Assembly: GCA_018056045.1 (NCBI GenBank)
Contig: JAGPGI010000180.1
Coordinates: 1-6,030, forward strand
Source of the DNA: Paracoccus sp. (in: a-proteobacteria)
GTDB lineage: Bacteria; Pseudomonadota; Alphaproteobacteria; Rhodobacterales; Rhodobacteraceae
Direction: 5' to 3'
DNA length: 6,030 nt
Positions within the stretch are counted from its first letter, which is position 1; each line of letters starts with the position of its first letter. This document shows positions 5,353 to 6,030 of this stretch, piece by piece. Position numbers and translations under genes: made by a program. The notes under the pieces were generated by a model. That model had not been told where the DNA came from, did not search any database, and saw only the letters and a program-made list of their open reading frames with translations.

Positions 5353-5906
5353 GCCTTGGGGTCCTTCTGCTGGCCGCCGGACAGTCGCGGCGCTTCGGGC
5401 CTCGGGACAAGTTGCTGGCGCTGCTGGCCGGACGGCCGGTGGTTGCCCATGCGCTGGATGCCCTTGCCCTGCCCGAGGCGGATTTCCGGCTGGCCGTGGT
5501 CTCGGCCGATCCGGTGGCCGCGATCGCCCGGAAGGCCGGCTTCGACGCGCTTCCGGTCGCGCCGGGGCTGCCGCAGGCCGACAGCCTGAAAGCCGGCCTT
5601 GGCTGGTTGCGCCAACGCGGCATCACCCGGCTGCTGGTCGCGCTTGGAGACATGCCATGGCTGCAGGTGGCGGATATGCGGGCGATCCTGACACGTGCCG
5701 GAGACCGGGCGGCATGTGCGGCCTCGGGCGATATCCCGATGCCGCCGGCAGTCTTTCCCGACGCGATGTTCGGCGCGCTGGCCCTGCTGTCCGGGGATCG
5801 GGGCGCGGGCGCACTTTTGCAAGAGGTCCCGGCCTCGCAACGCCTGCTCCTGCCCGCCGAGCGATTGCGCGACATCGACACCCCCGGCGACCTGCCGCAA
5901 GGTTGA
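5349..5906 (+). CDS. mocA: MocA-like molybdenum cofactor cytidylyltransferase (NTP transferase)
   Basis: 185 aa, close to the length of E. coli MocA. The nucleotide-binding N-terminus is LLLAAGQSRRFGPRDKL (6-22), matching LAAG-x-S-x-R-x-G...K. Further signatures are ADSLKAGL (77-84), LGDMPW with Asp101 for metal binding, LLSGDRGAGALL (146-157) and RDIDTPGDL (174-182). The LAAG form of the first motif, rather than LAGG, is what distinguishes CTP-using MocA from GTP-using MobA. Its pairing with xdhC and a xanthine-oxidase-family enzyme agrees with molybdenum cytosine dinucleotide synthesis. Its ATG overlaps the xdhC stop and has no strong ribosome-binding site, so translational coupling is likely. 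CTP specificity is inference from motif and neighbourhood; other MobA-like NTP transferases share the fold. Confidence 0.85.
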   Translation: MSLGVLLLAAGQSRRFGPRDKLLALLAGRPVVAHALDALALPEADFRLAVVSADPVAAIARKAGFDALPVAPGLPQADSLKAGLGWLRQRGITRLLVALGDMPWLQVADMRAILTRAGDRAACAASGDIPMPPAVFPDAMFGALALLSGDRGAGALLQEVPASQRLLLPAERLRDIDTPGDLPQG

Positions 5907-5938
5907 GCGTCCGCCCCCGAAGCCAGGCGAAAGGACGC
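5907..5938. terminator. Weak hairpin between convergent genes
   Basis: GCGTCC (5907-5912) pairs with GGACGC (5933-5938), starting directly after the mocA-like stop. An inner GCC/GGC pairing (5913-5915 with 5926-5928) adds a little. The 36-bp gap between two converging genes is where a shared terminator would be expected. The stem is short, the loop long and there is no T-run, so support is modest. Confidence 0.3.
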
Positions 5939-5942
5939 CAGC

Positions 5943-6030
5943 CTAGATGAACTGGCGATAGGCCGCGGTCTCCCAGGGGTGGTCCCAGTTCGAAATCGGC
6001 GTCCGCCAGTCCGAACCATAGGTCACCGCC
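5943..6030 (-). CDS. C-terminus of an unrecognised protein (partial)
   Basis: An open frame enters from the right edge and ends at TAG (5943-5945). It gives 28 residues rich in aromatics, including YGSDWRTPISNWDHPW and ending AAYRQFI. Of the 28 codons, 24 end in G or C, matching real genes in the window, and the composition looks like folded protein, not a chance frame. Longer frames covering this stretch on the same strand read through the mocA-like gene and are shadows. It converges on mocA with a 36-bp gap. I do not recognise the family. Confidence 0.6.
   Translation of the reverse strand, partial: AVTYGSDWRTPISNWDHPWETAAYRQFI

Noticed and set aside
5081..6019. Minus-strand frames across the mocA-like gene (also 5151-5900)
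   Set aside because: They are antisense to a gene with complete MocA-like motifs and do not share the frame of the partial gene ending at 5943.

Overview
The window is high-GC (clearly above 60%), densely coded DNA with strong G/C third-position bias. Gene content (Tat-exported IorAB-type molybdenum hydroxylase, XdhC and MocA-like maturation proteins, small exported PepSY-type proteins) suggests an alphaproteobacterial chromosome or megaplasmid, possibly Rhodobacterales such as Paracoccus. That assignment is inference from style and gene content; no rRNA or other phylogenetic marker is present.

Left part (1-1159, all minus strand): a run of small exported proteins. Reading in the direction of transcription there are two paralogues (635-1159, then 67-564). 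Each has a signal peptide, one PepSY-like lobe and a long low-complexity tail made almost entirely of Asp, Gly, Arg, Ser and Asn. They are followed by the first 14 codons of a third gene with a hydrophobic N-terminus (1-44). A perfect 9-bp hairpin lies between the paralogues. Both tails contain internal direct repeats, visible in DNA and protein.

Middle part (1346-4056, minus strand): a two-gene operon coding for a [2Fe-2S] small subunit (IorA-like) and a Tat-signal-bearing molybdopterin subunit (IorB-like), overlapping by 4 bp (GTGA) and closed by a 12-bp GC hairpin. No FAD subunit is present, so electrons probably leave through a cytochrome c or another membrane carrier not seen here.

Right part (4384-5906, plus strand): divergently transcribed xdhC- and mocA-like genes, overlapping by 4 bp (ATGA). 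Together they would make, sulfurate, protect and insert the molybdenum cytosine dinucleotide cofactor for the IorAB enzyme, so 1346-5906 reads as one enzyme-plus-maturation module. The 327-bp divergent intergenic region holds a perfect 10-1-10 palindrome (4166-4186), a good candidate operator for shared control. The window ends in the C-terminal 28 codons of an unrecognised minus-strand gene (5943-6030) converging on mocA.

Most of the window is a recognisable enzyme system. The least explained part is the pair of Asp/Gly/Arg-tailed PepSY-like proteins.
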